64,000 nucleotides of DNA from Variovorax sp. PBL-E5. Lineage in GTDB: Bacteria > Pseudomonadota > Gammaproteobacteria > Burkholderiales > Burkholderiaceae_C. A program made the position numbers and the translations under genes. The stretch covers positions 434,001 to 498,000 of the forward strand of contig NZ_LR594672.1 of the NCBI RefSeq assembly GCF_901827185.1, in the 5' to 3' direction. Under the pieces are notes generated by a model, which had not been told where the DNA came from, ran no database searches, and saw nothing but the letters and a program-made list of their open reading frames with translations. The number at the start of each line of letters is the position of its first letter. Positions within the stretch are counted from its first letter, which is position 1. Positions 34,113 to 41,592 of this stretch are shown piece by piece.

Positions 34113-34913
34113 TCAGAGCAGGTCGCTCAGCAAATGAATCTGGCCCTTCAGCAAGGCCTTGTCCCGCATGCTCAGCCCGCGCACCAGTCGATGTGCCAGG
34201 GCCGCTGCGTCTCTCCGGTCTTGCTCCTCACGCATTGCGCTGGGGAAGATTTCACCAGCCAGGTACTGCGCCATCAGGTGGTCGATGCCGCGAATACCTT
34301 CTCGGCGTAGGCGGATGATTCGGTCAAGGTCATCGCCCAAGGTCTTCGGCGGCACCTCAGTCGCTCCCTTGGAGAGCGACATCTTGCCCGTGTGCACCAG
34401 ATTGCCTTCTGAAAGGCGGAAGGCCAGGTCAAAGCCTCGCCGATGGTCCTCAGGCTCCGCCGTCAGGACGATTTTTCCACTTTCGCGCTGGTGCTGGGCG
34501 GCCCGGTCTCGCAACGGCCCACGCAGCAGCACGCGCTGACTGCCGAGGTCCATGCCAGCGGGAAGCGCGAGAAGCGCCCGAATCCACGGAGTTGCGGGTT
34601 CGCCCGTGGCCTGCCGAAGCTCACCGCGGGCCATCTCCAGCTTGGCGTAGATGCGAGTCAGGTCGCCCTTCCATCGGTAGCGCTGGTCGGCGGTCAGGCT
34701 GTCGACTAGAAGCGCCTGCGAAGTCCCGCGCCAGTATTGCCAGTAGTCGAAGCACGCGTGGTGCAATGCACGCGCGCCCGGGGAGGCCTCGGCATCCTGA
34801 GGCTCGAGCCTGAGGCCAATTCCGCGGCGGCCGTGGCGTCCGGGTTTGTATTCGAAAGGCTCTATCGTGTGACCGCGGAGGCAGTCGAAGATTTGGAATG
34901 CGAGAGTAGTCAT
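34113..34913 (-). CDS. Hypothetical protein (266 aa)
   Basis: 266 residues from an ATG at 34913. GCTAGACGA, the recurring promoter-like element, lies 32 nt upstream at 34945-34951, and an inverted-repeat terminator follows. The sequence starts MTTLAFQIFDCLRGHTIEPF and ends DKALLKGQIHLLSDLL. It has HHACFDYWQYWRGTSQALLV and RRGFDLAFRLSEGNLVHTGK segments. No domain is recognised; no membrane segment or signal. It is the first of three similarly organised single-gene units (34.1-36.3 kb). Confidence 0.75.
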   Translation of the reverse strand: MTTLAFQIFDCLRGHTIEPFEYKPGRHGRRGIGLRLEPQDAEASPGARALHHACFDYWQYWRGTSQALLVDSLTADQRYRWKGDLTRIYAKLEMARGELRQATGEPATPWIRALLALPAGMDLGSQRVLLRGPLRDRAAQHQRESGKIVLTAEPEDHRRGFDLAFRLSEGNLVHTGKMSLSKGATEVPPKTLGDDLDRIIRLRREGIRGIDHLMAQYLAGEIFPSAMREEQDRRDAAALAHRLVRGLSMRDKALLKGQIHLLSDLL

Positions 34914-34972
34914 TGGGTGCCCTTGAAGTTTGTTTACCTCCTTCGTCTAGCGAACACGCCGCGGTCAAGCGG

Positions 34973-35004
34973 GAAAAAGCTCCCAGGGCATTGCCGAGGG
35001 AGCT
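34973..35004 (-). terminator. Terminator of the 240-aa gene
   Basis: AGCTCCC...GGGAGCT stem, then TTTTT on the minus strand, 20-50 nt after the stop at 35025. Confidence 0.85.
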
Positions 35005-35024
35005 AGAAGGAGGGGAGGTTGAAA

Positions 35025-35747
35025 TCAGTCTTGGCTGGAGGGCTTCTTGGCAGCCGGCTTGAACTCCGGATTGCTGCCGGTCTCGACGCGGACTGTGGTG
35101 TCCAGCGAGGGGACTTCGAAGTACATGCGAACACCGCCTGTCGTATGCATGCAGGAACCCGCGTGCAGCTTGATGCCCAGCTTCTTGGTTCCAGCGCTCG
35201 CCAAGGCGTCCGCCCAGCGGTTGCGGTCTTTGTAGTCGACCGGGCAGGGGTTGCGCTTGTACGCCTTCACGGCTTCTTTGGTCATCACGTCGATTACATC
35301 GACGGCCGACACAGGGGCTTGTTGCTTGGCCAGGTAGCGCACGCCCTGCACAACAAGGGGTCGATGCTTCTCGGTCGCATCGCGTATCGTTGACTTCACC
35401 GCATCCAGGTGCCGGCTTGCATTTTCGCCTGCCCATTTCGAGAGGGCGCCATACGAGGATGCCGCGGTCAGGTGCAGGTCGAACTCGCTCTTGCCATCAA
35501 CCGGCTTGTGCGCGTACTGCACCGGAAAGTGCAACGGTCGCTCGAAGCGCGTGCGGTCGGTCAGGATGACTTCGACGGGAACGTCACCGTCGGGGTCCTC
35601 TTCGTACTTGACTTCGATGAGGCCCCGCACGATGGCGTACAGGTCCTCCATCTCCTTCGGGTCCACGGGAGCAAAGCCGCCATCGGACTTCTTCTTGGTC
35701 TTGAGGAATGCGTCAATGCGCCGCAACAGGGTGGCTTTCGTGGTCAT
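35025..35747 (-). CDS. Hypothetical protein (240 aa)
   Basis: 240 residues, ATG at 35747; CCTAGACGA, the promoter-like element, is 31 nt upstream (35778-35784) and a terminator follows. The N-terminus MTTKATLLRRIDAFLKTKKK is basic, and the C-terminus is lysine- and proline-rich. The middle has a WAGENASRHLDAVKSTIRDA helix and a CMHTTGGVRMYFEVP strand pair. It looks soluble. No family is recognised. Confidence 0.72.
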   Translation of the reverse strand: MTTKATLLRRIDAFLKTKKKSDGGFAPVDPKEMEDLYAIVRGLIEVKYEEDPDGDVPVEVILTDRTRFERPLHFPVQYAHKPVDGKSEFDLHLTAASSYGALSKWAGENASRHLDAVKSTIRDATEKHRPLVVQGVRYLAKQQAPVSAVDVIDVMTKEAVKAYKRNPCPVDYKDRNRWADALASAGTKKLGIKLHAGSCMHTTGGVRMYFEVPSLDTTVRVETGSNPEFKPAAKKPSSQD

Positions 35748-35823
35748 GTGTGTCTTTGTCTTGAGGGGGTCTTCCTCGTCTAGGCAACGGCTGACGCCCG
35801 AGCTGGGACGGTCCGCAAAGGCG

Positions 35824-35862
35824 AGAAGAAATCCCCCGCTGCGGCTCGCGCAGGCAGGGGAC
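35824..35862 (-). terminator. Terminator of the 124-aa gene
   Basis: CCCCTGCCTGCGCGAGCCGC and its GCGGGGG partner followed by ATTTCTTCT on the minus strand, just after the stop at 35876. Confidence 0.65.
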
Positions 35863-35875
35863 CGGAAATCAAGCG

Positions 35876-36250
35876 CTAGCCGATTTCAATGAACTCGGGC
35901 TCGTCCGAGGGTGAGGCTTTGGGGGCAGTCGAGAGCGCCGCGCGAATACGGGTGCCTGCGTTGTGCGCGCCGTTCGCCATGGCTTGGTGGATTTGCTTGC
36001 CGAACTCCGTGGCGAACTTGCTCCTCGCGACGCCTCCGTACTCCAGCGCAACCTGGTCACAGAGCGCCCCGGCTTCTTCAAGCACAGCGTCACGGGCAAG
36101 GACAGGCGACGGCGGCAGCTCCTCGCGCGGCACAAGGAGTGTGTCCTTATCCTTCTCGTCGCCAGTTACGTCAAACAAGGTGCGGTAGCTCACCGCGGCC
36201 GGCGGCGCTTCGCAGGGGTCGGGCAGGTTGGTCCAGGAGTTGATGGTCAT
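35876..36250 (-). CDS. Hypothetical protein (124 aa)
   Basis: 124 residues, ATG at 36250 with AAGGAC 7 nt upstream and GCTAGACGA 34 nt upstream (36284-36290). Acidic, predicted mostly helical in the second half (EAGALCDQVALEYGG, FATEFGKQIHQAMANGAHNA). It ends SDEPEFIEIG. No recognised family. It lies just downstream of the micropeptide transcript but is separated from it by a terminator and has its own promoter element. Confidence 0.65.
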   Translation of the reverse strand: MTINSWTNLPDPCEAPPAAVSYRTLFDVTGDEKDKDTLLVPREELPPSPVLARDAVLEEAGALCDQVALEYGGVARSKFATEFGKQIHQAMANGAHNAGTRIRAALSTAPKASPSDEPEFIEIG

Positions 36251-36365
36251 GCTTCAGGTCCTTTGTGGTCAATGGTCTGATTCGTCTAGCGATGCCTGAT
36301 GCGCGCCGCCCGTGCCTAGCAGTCCCGTATAGGCCTGATAGGGCCAAAGCTAGGGGCTCCCGGCA

Positions 36366-36396
36366 AGAAGAAACCCCCGCCGGATAGCGGGGGCTT
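36366..36396 (-). terminator. Terminator of the micropeptide transcript
   Basis: GCCCCCGC-TATCC-GGCGGGGGT stem then TTCTTCTT on the minus strand, 5 nt after the last micropeptide stop. Confidence 0.85.
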
Positions 36397-36400
36397 GGAA

Positions 36401-36430
36401 TCAGCCTAGGCCGTAGCCTTCAGTTCGCAT
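36401..36430 (-). CDS. Micropeptide C, MRTEGYGLG (9 aa)
   Basis: ATG at 36430 preceded by AAGGAGTGCTTC, a strong ribosome binding site with 7-nt spacing; TGA at 36401. Third of three tandem tiny frames on one short transcript. Like the others it starts M-R and has glycines every other residue near the end. Immediately followed by a terminator, so nothing else is translated from the mRNA. Called from the ribosome binding site, repetition and transcript boundaries, since length statistics cannot support a gene this short. Confidence 0.6.
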   Translation of the reverse strand: MRTEGYGLG

Positions 36431-36470
36431 GAAGCACTCCTTGGTTGGTTGCAGGGCAGGTGGCGCGGAT

Positions 36471-36506
36471 TCATGCGAATCCGTCACCGTCGTGCAGCTT
36501 GCGCAT
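36471..36506 (-). CDS. Micropeptide B, MRKLHDGDGFA (11 aa)
   Basis: ATG at 36506 preceded by TTAAGGAGGTCTCG, a near-ideal Shine-Dalgarno with 5-nt spacing; TGA at 36471. It shares MRK and a GxG core with micropeptide A (MRKQNGGGSGC), suggesting tandem duplication. The gaps to its neighbours are 57 nt and 40 nt, each just large enough for a separate ribosome binding site. Function unknown; candidates are a peptide signal, a modified-peptide precursor, or a leader peptide. Confidence 0.65.
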   Translation of the reverse strand: MRKLHDGDGFA

Positions 36507-36563
36507 CGAGACCTCCTTAATATGCAGTTGAGCCCGTGAAGGGGCGATGGAGTTGGGTTTGGC

Positions 36564-36599
36564 CTAGCAGCCGCTGCCGCCGCCGTTTTGCTTGCGCAT
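36564..36599 (-). CDS. Micropeptide A, MRKQNGGGSGC (11 aa)
   Basis: ATG at 36599 preceded by CCAAGGAGGTGACC, which includes a full match to the anti-Shine-Dalgarno core; TAG at 36564. Glycine-rich with a C-terminal cysteine, features that could suit cyclisation or anchoring if it is processed. The promoter-like element GCTATAC (36629-36635) lies 30 nt upstream, the same distance as for many ordinary genes here. The upstream gene ends with its own terminator. Confidence 0.65.
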   Translation of the reverse strand: MRKQNGGGSGC

Positions 36600-36628
36600 G
36601 GTCACCTCCTTGGGTTGCTTGATGCGAC

Positions 36629-36635
36629 GTATAGC
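36629..36635 (-). promoter_or_regulatory. Promoter-like element GCTATAC of the micropeptide transcript
   Basis: Minus-strand CATCGCTATACG, 30 nt before micropeptide A. It is the best preserved of the recurring elements and sits directly between two terminators' worth of sequence. Confidence 0.55.
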
Positions 36636-36690
36636 GATGGCGACGTGCGATTTACCTGCTCCCGGGCCACTGGTGCGTACCCGGTAGCCC

Positions 36691-36722
36691 AAAAGAATAG
36701 CCGCCCGGGGAAGGGCGGCTTC
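36691..36722 (-). terminator. Terminator of the membrane-protein gene
   Basis: AAGCCGCCCTTCCCCGGGCGGC then TATTCTTTT on the minus strand; separates the membrane-protein gene from the micropeptides. Confidence 0.85.
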
Positions 36723-36756
36723 AGAATGGAAGTGGCGTCGTCGGAGGTCGGAGATT

Positions 36757-37233
36757 TCAGTCCCGAAGGCGCTCCATGTCCTGGTGATGCCGGTATTCCG
36801 CGATGAGCCAGAGCAGGCCGCACACCAGCAGGGTCGATAGGGCTGGGAGCAAGCCCAGTTCCAGCGTCGGGGCCGCGCCTACCCCATCGATATGGCTGCC
36901 CACGACGAAGACCAGCATCACAGGCGCGATGAGGCGCATCGTCGGCTGATACAGCAAGCCCCGCGACAACGAGGGAAGGGCAATGATGCAGCCCACGAAC
37001 GTTCCGATGGCCATTGAGACAACAGTCAGCCGGAAGTTGACTGAACCTGCGTAGAGCAAGAAGCCAGCGCAAGCCAGCAGAGCTGGGTACAGCGCGCGGC
37101 GTGCTGTACGCACGAGCGGGACGGAGCTGAAGGCGCAACGCCGCATTTGAGCCAGCGCCACGTACTCGCCAAGAAAGGCGATGCCCGCAAAGGCCAGTGC
37201 AAGAAGGAGCAGAGAGGGAGCGGTGAGTGTCAT
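36757..37233 (-). CDS. Small integral membrane protein
   Basis: 158 residues with four or five hydrophobic segments: about 5-25 (LLLLALAFAGIAFLGEYVAL), 45-65 (ALYPALLACAGFLLYAGSVN), 70-90 (VVSMAIGTFVGCIIALP), 100-118 (MRLIAPVMLVFVVGSH) and 125-145 (LGLLPALSTLLVCGLLWLIA). The ends are charged. An inner-membrane location is expected. No family is recognised. The promoter region carries GGTTATACGG on the minus strand (about 37257-37266). It directly precedes the micropeptide unit, so a link such as export of the peptides is conceivable but unsupported. Confidence 0.75.
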   Translation of the reverse strand: MTLTAPSLLLLALAFAGIAFLGEYVALAQMRRCAFSSVPLVRTARRALYPALLACAGFLLYAGSVNFRLTVVSMAIGTFVGCIIALPSLSRGLLYQPTMRLIAPVMLVFVVGSHIDGVGAAPTLELGLLPALSTLLVCGLLWLIAEYRHHQDMERLRD

Positions 37234-37392
37234 TTCGTCATTTCGAGTGGTCCTGCACCGTATAACCGTCTGCTCGACTTTGCCGCGTTGCAGGTGCGCC
37301 GAAATGGGCTCCGAAGGGCTATTGCCGCTCAGCCGCAGGGGAATGGCCGAAGGCTTGCCTTACGTCGGGCGGTCCTGCGCGACCAGCACGCG

Positions 37393-37426
37393 AAAAGGAA
37401 AGACCGCCGGGCGTGCCGACGGTCTG
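37393..37426 (-). terminator. Terminator of the DUF4262 gene
   Basis: AGACCGTCGG...CCGGCGGTCT stem followed by TTCCTTTT on the minus strand. Confidence 0.75.
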
Positions 37427-37450
37427 AAGTACTGAATCGATAGACTTGGC

Positions 37451-37930
37451 TCAGTGCACGGCTCGCCGGATGTGCTGATGCTGTTTCCAGCCTTCTTCAC
37501 ACTCCGGCTCCCACGGAAAGTGGCCCTTACGGTCAGGCAGCGCCACCTGGCTGAAGCTGGCCTGACCGCGACTGCGATGAATCGCCCGTCCGACCATGTC
37601 GCTCACCTGCTCGGGCGCCACCGGCACCAAGTGAAAGGGCATGGGCCATCTGCCGAGCGTGTGCTTGCCGATTTGTCGTGTCGCGTCGACCGGTTCCTCT
37701 TGCTGCCAACGTGCGATGTCGTTCAGCAGCTGGTGGCCGTACTCGAGGGGAAGCCCCATCACGATGAGTTCAGAAAGCCCTCGCTGGTGAAGACCGATGG
37801 TGTACGAGAAGAACGGGCCGGGATGCTCCTCTGTCGGGAAGACGCCCTGGACCATCCAGCCTGCACGTGCAATCAGCTCTTCAGCGTGCGGGTCGAGGAA
37901 GTCGGGGATATTTTTGATTTCTTCAGGCAT
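37451..37930 (-). CDS. DUF4262-domain protein
   Basis: 159 residues. FFSYTIGLHQRGLSELIVMG is the signature of DUF4262, preceded by GWMVQGVFPTEEHPGP. The C-terminal part has FHLVPVAPEQVSDM and a tryptophan/His-rich tail. Family function is unknown. The start at 37930 puts the GCTACAG element (37961-37966) at the usual 31 nt; an ATG at 37942 is an alternative with GGGAGG upstream, but that sequence would lie at or before the expected transcript start. Separate promoter and terminator make it a single-gene unit. Confidence 0.8.
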   Translation of the reverse strand: MPEEIKNIPDFLDPHAEELIARAGWMVQGVFPTEEHPGPFFSYTIGLHQRGLSELIVMGLPLEYGHQLLNDIARWQQEEPVDATRQIGKHTLGRWPMPFHLVPVAPEQVSDMVGRAIHRSRGQASFSQVALPDRKGHFPWEPECEEGWKQHQHIRRAVH

Positions 37931-38052
37931 TGTTGATTCCATTCGTTGTCCTAGCCTCCCTGTAGCACCCAAGATGCTCGGGATGGTACTGCCGTGGCGA
38001 CCATGCAGCTATAGGTGGGCGCCGGAGATAACCAGCATGCGCTACAAGTTGG

Positions 38053-39372
38053 ATGTCGGACCTCTTCTCCACCGCCCCAACTCCTCCCCTTGCGGAGCTG
38101 CTTCGCCCGACTTGTTTGGATGACGTCGTGGGTCAGCAGCACCTCGTGGGGCAGGGCAAGCCCTTGCGCCTGGCCTTCGAGGCCCGAACCCTGCACTCCT
38201 TCATCCTTTGGGGTCCCCCAGGTGTCGGCAAGACGACTTTAGCGCGCCTGACTGCCCGGGTCATGGACTGCGAGTTCATTGCGCTGTCAGCGGTCATGGC
38301 CGGCGTGAAGGAGATTCGCGCGGCGGTCGAGCGTGCTGAGCAGGCCTTGAATCACCGTGGCCGCAAGACCATCCTTTTCATCGACGAGATTCATCGCTTC
38401 AACAAGGCCCAGCAAGACGCACTCCTCCCATTCGTCGAGGCAGGAACCTTCGTTTTCTTGGGAGCCACGACTGAGAACCCATCTTTTGAGGTCAATTCCG
38501 CTCTGCTCTCCCGTGCGCACGTCTACGTTTTGCAGTCCCTGAGCGACGACGAGCTGGCGGCGCTGTTCAAGCGCGCGCAGCCCTCCCTCGGAGGCCTCGA
38601 GTTCGACGATGGCGCGCTCGCTGCTGCCATCGGCTTCGCTGACGGGGATGCCCGCCGCTTCCTCAATTTGCTAGAGCAGCTCAGCACCGCGGCAAAGGCC
38701 GCCAGGGTGACCAAAGTCACAGAACCATTCGTGCGCGAGGCCTCCCCGGCAGCGCTGCGCCGGTTCGACAAGTTCGGCGATGACCTGTACGACACCGTGT
38801 CGGCGCTTCACAAGTCCATCCGGGGCTCAAGCCCCAATGCCGCGCTCTATTGGCTGGCACGCATGCTGGACGGCGGCGCTGACGCGCGCTATGTGGCACG
38901 ACGCCTTGTTCGCATGGCAAGCGAGGAGGTTGGCAACGCAGACCCTCGGGCTCTGCAACTAGCCCTGAACGCTGCTGAATCCTACGAGCGCCTCGGCTCG
39001 CCCGAGGGCGACTTGGCCCTCGCACAGGCGGCCGTGTACATCGCGATGGCGCCGAAGTCGAACGCTGTGTACAAGGCTTGGAACCGTGCCAGGGCGTTCG
39101 TGCGAACGGATTCGAATAGGCCTGTCCCCATGCACCTGCGCAATGCGCCCACAGAGCTGATGGCGCAGCTTGGTCACAACAAGGGCTATCGGTACGCGCA
39201 CGACGAGCCGGACGCCTACGCGGCAGGGGAGAACTACTTTCCGGAAGGCCTACCGGAGATGGACTGGTACCAGCCGGTCTCCCGTGGGCTCGAGGGCAAG
39301 ATTGGGGAGAAGCTCCAGCACCTCCGCGGGCTCGATGCCGCTGTCCGAACCACACCTCGCGACCCGAAATAG
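38053..39372 (+). CDS. rarA: RarA/MgsA replication-associated recombination ATPase
   Basis: 439 residues, normal length. RarA is a clamp-loader-like AAA+ ATPase acting at stalled forks with RecA and SSB. It shows [16 protein letters not shown], the Walker A box [13 protein letters not shown], Walker [20 protein letters not shown], sensor 1 [20 protein letters not shown], and the C-terminal tetramerisation region [20 protein letters not shown] followed by [16 protein letters not shown]. The terminal [20 protein letters not shown] is also typical. All motifs are intact. RarA is normally a chromosomal core gene, so its presence among hypothetical genes may mean an extra copy or a chromosomal location for the window. 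Confidence 0.95.
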   Translation: MSDLFSTAPTPPLAELLRPTCLDDVVGQQHLVGQGKPLRLAFEARTLHSFILWGPPGVGKTTLARLTARVMDCEFIALSAVMAGVKEIRAAVERAEQALNHRGRKTILFIDEIHRFNKAQQDALLPFVEAGTFVFLGATTENPSFEVNSALLSRAHVYVLQSLSDDELAALFKRAQPSLGGLEFDDGALAAAIGFADGDARRFLNLLEQLSTAAKAARVTKVTEPFVREASPAALRRFDKFGDDLYDTVSALHKSIRGSSPNAALYWLARMLDGGADARYVARRLVRMASEEVGNADPRALQLALNAAESYERLGSPEGDLALAQAAVYIAMAPKSNAVYKAWNRARAFVRTDSNRPVPMHLRNAPTELMAQLGHNKGYRYAHDEPDAYAAGENYFPEGLPEMDWYQPVSRGLEGKIGEKLQHLRGLDAAVRTTPRDPK

Positions 39373-39391
39373 AAACATGATGCTGATATTT

Positions 39392-39409
39392 CTATCACTA
39401 TCCTGATAG
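39392..39409. promoter_or_regulatory. Inverted repeat CTATCA-N6-TGATAG
   Basis: Perfect 6-bp half-sites 10 nt before the start of the HTH gene at 39419. Position and symmetry suggest an autoregulatory operator. Confidence 0.5.
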
Positions 39410-39418
39410 CCTCACTGC

Positions 39419-39855
39419 ATGAGCAATCCGGTTCCAACCGACCTGAATCGCGAGATTTCCCATCGGCTCCTGGCAGCGATGACGGCGCATCCTTGTCTGA
39501 AGACCCAGTTAGCGCTGTTGGAGCACTCAGGCGTCCCCCAGGCGACCATCAGCAAGATTTCGCGAGGCAAGCTCAAGGTCCCCGTCGGCACCTTGCTGAC
39601 CCTTGCCGAATCGCTCGGCGTTCCTATGCCAGCCCTACAGCCCTTGGACGCTGGGTCGGTAAGCGCGGGGGCGACATCCTCGGTGGAGCAGTCAAGCCTC
39701 AGGACCTCGAACGACTTTCGCCCGTGCACAGGGCCTTCATCGACACGGCGCTCCACGTCGCCCTTCGTGGCGGCGTTTCCGAGGTGGAATGCCTGGACCA
39801 CATGCGCGAATGGGCCGGGCGGCTCGAGCAGGCAGCAACGCACTACGAGGGGTAG
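39419..39855 (+). pseudogene. HTH regulator, frameshifted at a G run
   Basis: The N-terminal frame (MSNPVPTDLNREISHRLLAA) carries a helix-turn-helix, HSGVPQATISKISRGKLKVP, followed by TLLTLAESLGVPM. Beyond about residue 80 this frame loses coding character. The adjacent frame then reads KPQDLERLSPVHRAFIDTAL and HVALRGGVSEVECLDHMREW, ending at a TAG at 39853. One extra base near GGGGG (about 39670-39675) would join them into a single ~145-residue protein. It is the second HTH gene in the window broken at a homopolymer. The inverted repeat upstream supports a once-functional autoregulator. Confidence 0.7.
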
Positions 39856-39918
39856 GCCGCCTACAGCTTGAACGCTCGAAGTTCCCGTACGATGCCCCGT
39901 TCCAAAGGAGTTTCCGAG

Positions 39919-40404
39919 ATGGAGAACGAAGACGACGACCCGGTGGGCGCAGGCATCGATGACCCCGCGTGCCTTGAGGGGCTCACCGAAATGGCGGTGG
40001 ATTCAGGCTTGGCCCGCGCTGGTGACAAGCTCGACAAGAACTTCCTCGAGTTTGCGATGGACGTGGCAGGCCTTTGCGCAGCCATTGGGGACGCCTACGC
40101 GGACGACAAGTCAGGCCTGAGTGCGGGCGACCGCATCCGCGAGCAGTTGTGCTGCGGCGTGCCACGCAGTGCGTACCCGTCCTTCCGCACAGACGGTTCA
40201 CAGGCGCGCGGACCTGTCTCGCGCTTTACCGAGTTCGCAACACAGCGCGGGCTCATCCGGCCTGGCGACAAGCTCGACCAGAACGTGGTCGACTTCGCGA
40301 CCCGCGTGGTGGACGCTGCCGCCTCCCTAGGCGACCCGTTTGGCGACAGCGAGGCTGGCGGCAATGCTGGCGAGCACATCCGGGCGGAGTTGTACGAGGG
40401 CTAG
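39919..40404 (+). CDS. Hypothetical protein with an internal duplication
   Basis: 161 residues from the ATG at 39919, with AAAGGAG 9 nt upstream. Two similar units are visible. The first has SGLARAGDKLDKNFLEFAMD and then IGDAYADDKSGLSAGDRIRE. The second has RGLIRPGDKLDQNVVDFATR and then LGDPFGDSEAGGNAGEHIRA. The shared pattern is G-L-x-R-x-GDKLD-x-N-x-x-(D/E)FA...(I/L)GD...AG-(D/E)-x-IR. Acidic N-terminus, no membrane segment. Family unknown. The duplication suggests a pseudo-symmetric binding unit. Confidence 0.75.
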   Translation: MENEDDDPVGAGIDDPACLEGLTEMAVDSGLARAGDKLDKNFLEFAMDVAGLCAAIGDAYADDKSGLSAGDRIREQLCCGVPRSAYPSFRTDGSQARGPVSRFTEFATQRGLIRPGDKLDQNVVDFATRVVDAAASLGDPFGDSEAGGNAGEHIRAELYEG

Positions 40405-40559
40405 GTACCCCCCCCTCGGAGCTCGCGCCGTCTTAGCCCGCTTCGAAGAAGAAGGGGCCACGGCAAGCCCGCTGCCCAACTCCAGCCGACGGGGGCAGCC
40501 CCTCATTGATGATTTCGGAGGACGCGTGGCCAGGGCTCCGAGGCAGCCTGGTCCAAGGC

Positions 40560-41138
40560 TCAGTGGTGCTCCGGCGAATAGCTCGGACTTCTTACGTTCG
40601 GAGGCACCGACCAACTTCCATGGGGCCTGTCGGCAGCTCCGTGTTTCCAGCCGCCTGCTCTGCGAAGAGCCTTGTGCAAGGCAGCGGTCTCGCCTTCTGC
40701 GAACAGCACGAGCACCGTAAACGGTGCGCTGCGACCGTAGCACTGCAGGGGCATGGCTGGTTGCGCAGCTTTATAGATGCCGTCATCGCCTCGAGCCTGG
40801 AGGTTGAGCGCCCGGCAGAGGTCGATTGGTGCACCGGTCCGAACCCAGGCCGCCGGGAACCCGGGCCTGACCGTGCGCCACTCCGCCTGGCGACCGAACG
40901 CTCTCGGGGGGCTTGGCACCGCGGTGAGAAAGCTCGGCGAGAGGTGGGTGAGAGCGTATGGCCAGCGGCCTTCCTTCAGCGCATAGAGCACCGACGCGCG
41001 GGTGAGATGGTTCGCTTGGCTCATCAGCCCGGCGGCCTCAGCGTTGACGCCGTTCGCAGGCTCGGCGGCCTGGGCGATGAGTGCGGCGCCCAGCAAGACC
41101 GTGGCTGCGAGCGAGCGGAGGCGGGGGTGCGGCGACAT
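40560..41138 (-). CDS. Secreted hypothetical protein
   Basis: 192 residues if the start is the ATG at 41138 (MSPHPRLRSLAATVLLGAAL), 31 nt after the GCTACACGG element at 41169-41176; an ATG at 41150 is the alternative. A signal peptide ending ALIAQAA is clear. The mature part begins EPANGVNAEAAGLMSQANHL and includes WRTVRPGFPAAWVRTGAPID. The last ~25 residues (after HKALRRAGG) are of low coding quality, so the true C-terminus may lie in another frame. No family recognised; a pilin-like or periplasmic protein is possible. Confidence 0.6.
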   Translation of the reverse strand: MSPHPRLRSLAATVLLGAALIAQAAEPANGVNAEAAGLMSQANHLTRASVLYALKEGRWPYALTHLSPSFLTAVPSPPRAFGRQAEWRTVRPGFPAAWVRTGAPIDLCRALNLQARGDDGIYKAAQPAMPLQCYGRSAPFTVLVLFAEGETAALHKALRRAGGWKHGAADRPHGSWSVPPNVRSPSYSPEHH

Positions 41139-41301
41139 TGGGGCAGCCAAGCGGGTTTGGATGCTCCGTGTAGCGAGAGCGCAGCTCCCCCTGGGCAGAA
41201 CTGCAGGAGGTGCCGCGGTATGGCAGGAGCCAGGCGGGCGCCCCGGGGCTTCCGAGCGGCTTTCAGACTAGAGCGCGCGTTTGCCAGTCCAGAGTCGTCT
41301 C

Positions 41302-41548
41302 GTGGTCGAGGAGGCCTCGCCGCTGTACGAAGGAACGGTGCAAACGCGCTGGCTTTGGACAGGGGAGTGCTTCCGCCGTCGAAAAGCTGACGGAGCTCCC
41401 GCAGCGCGCCGACACAGGCGAGCTACGGTTCGTCGCAATGCGCCTGCTGCGGCCGTTGAACGACGTTGCGGCCGGCGGGACAACTGCGCAGCGGCACGAG
41501 GCTCTCAGGACCCTGCGTGAGAACTCAGCCGGCGTGCGGGGTCACTGA
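41302..41548 (+). pseudogene. Possible small frameshifted gene
   Basis: A GTG at 41302 lies ~30 nt after a GACTAGAGC element. Its frame reads VVEEASPLYEGTVQTRWLWT. Coding character then moves to the next frame: SASAVEKLTELPQRADTGEL, RFVAMRLLRPLNDVAAGG, stop at 41548. The switch is near GGGGAG (41362-41367). Together they would give ~82 residues. There is no strong ribosome binding site. Reported because both halves look protein-like; it may be spurious. Confidence 0.3.
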
Positions 41549-41592
41549 AATTTGCCTTCTGGCATGCCGCAGGACGCCGCGGCGAACGCCGC

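Noticed and set aside
36401..36599. Micropeptides as microcin C-type precursors (E. coli MccA is MRTGNAN)
   Set aside because: They share the size and M-R start, but lack the C-terminal Asn, and there is no MccB-type adenylating enzyme or MccC exporter in the window.
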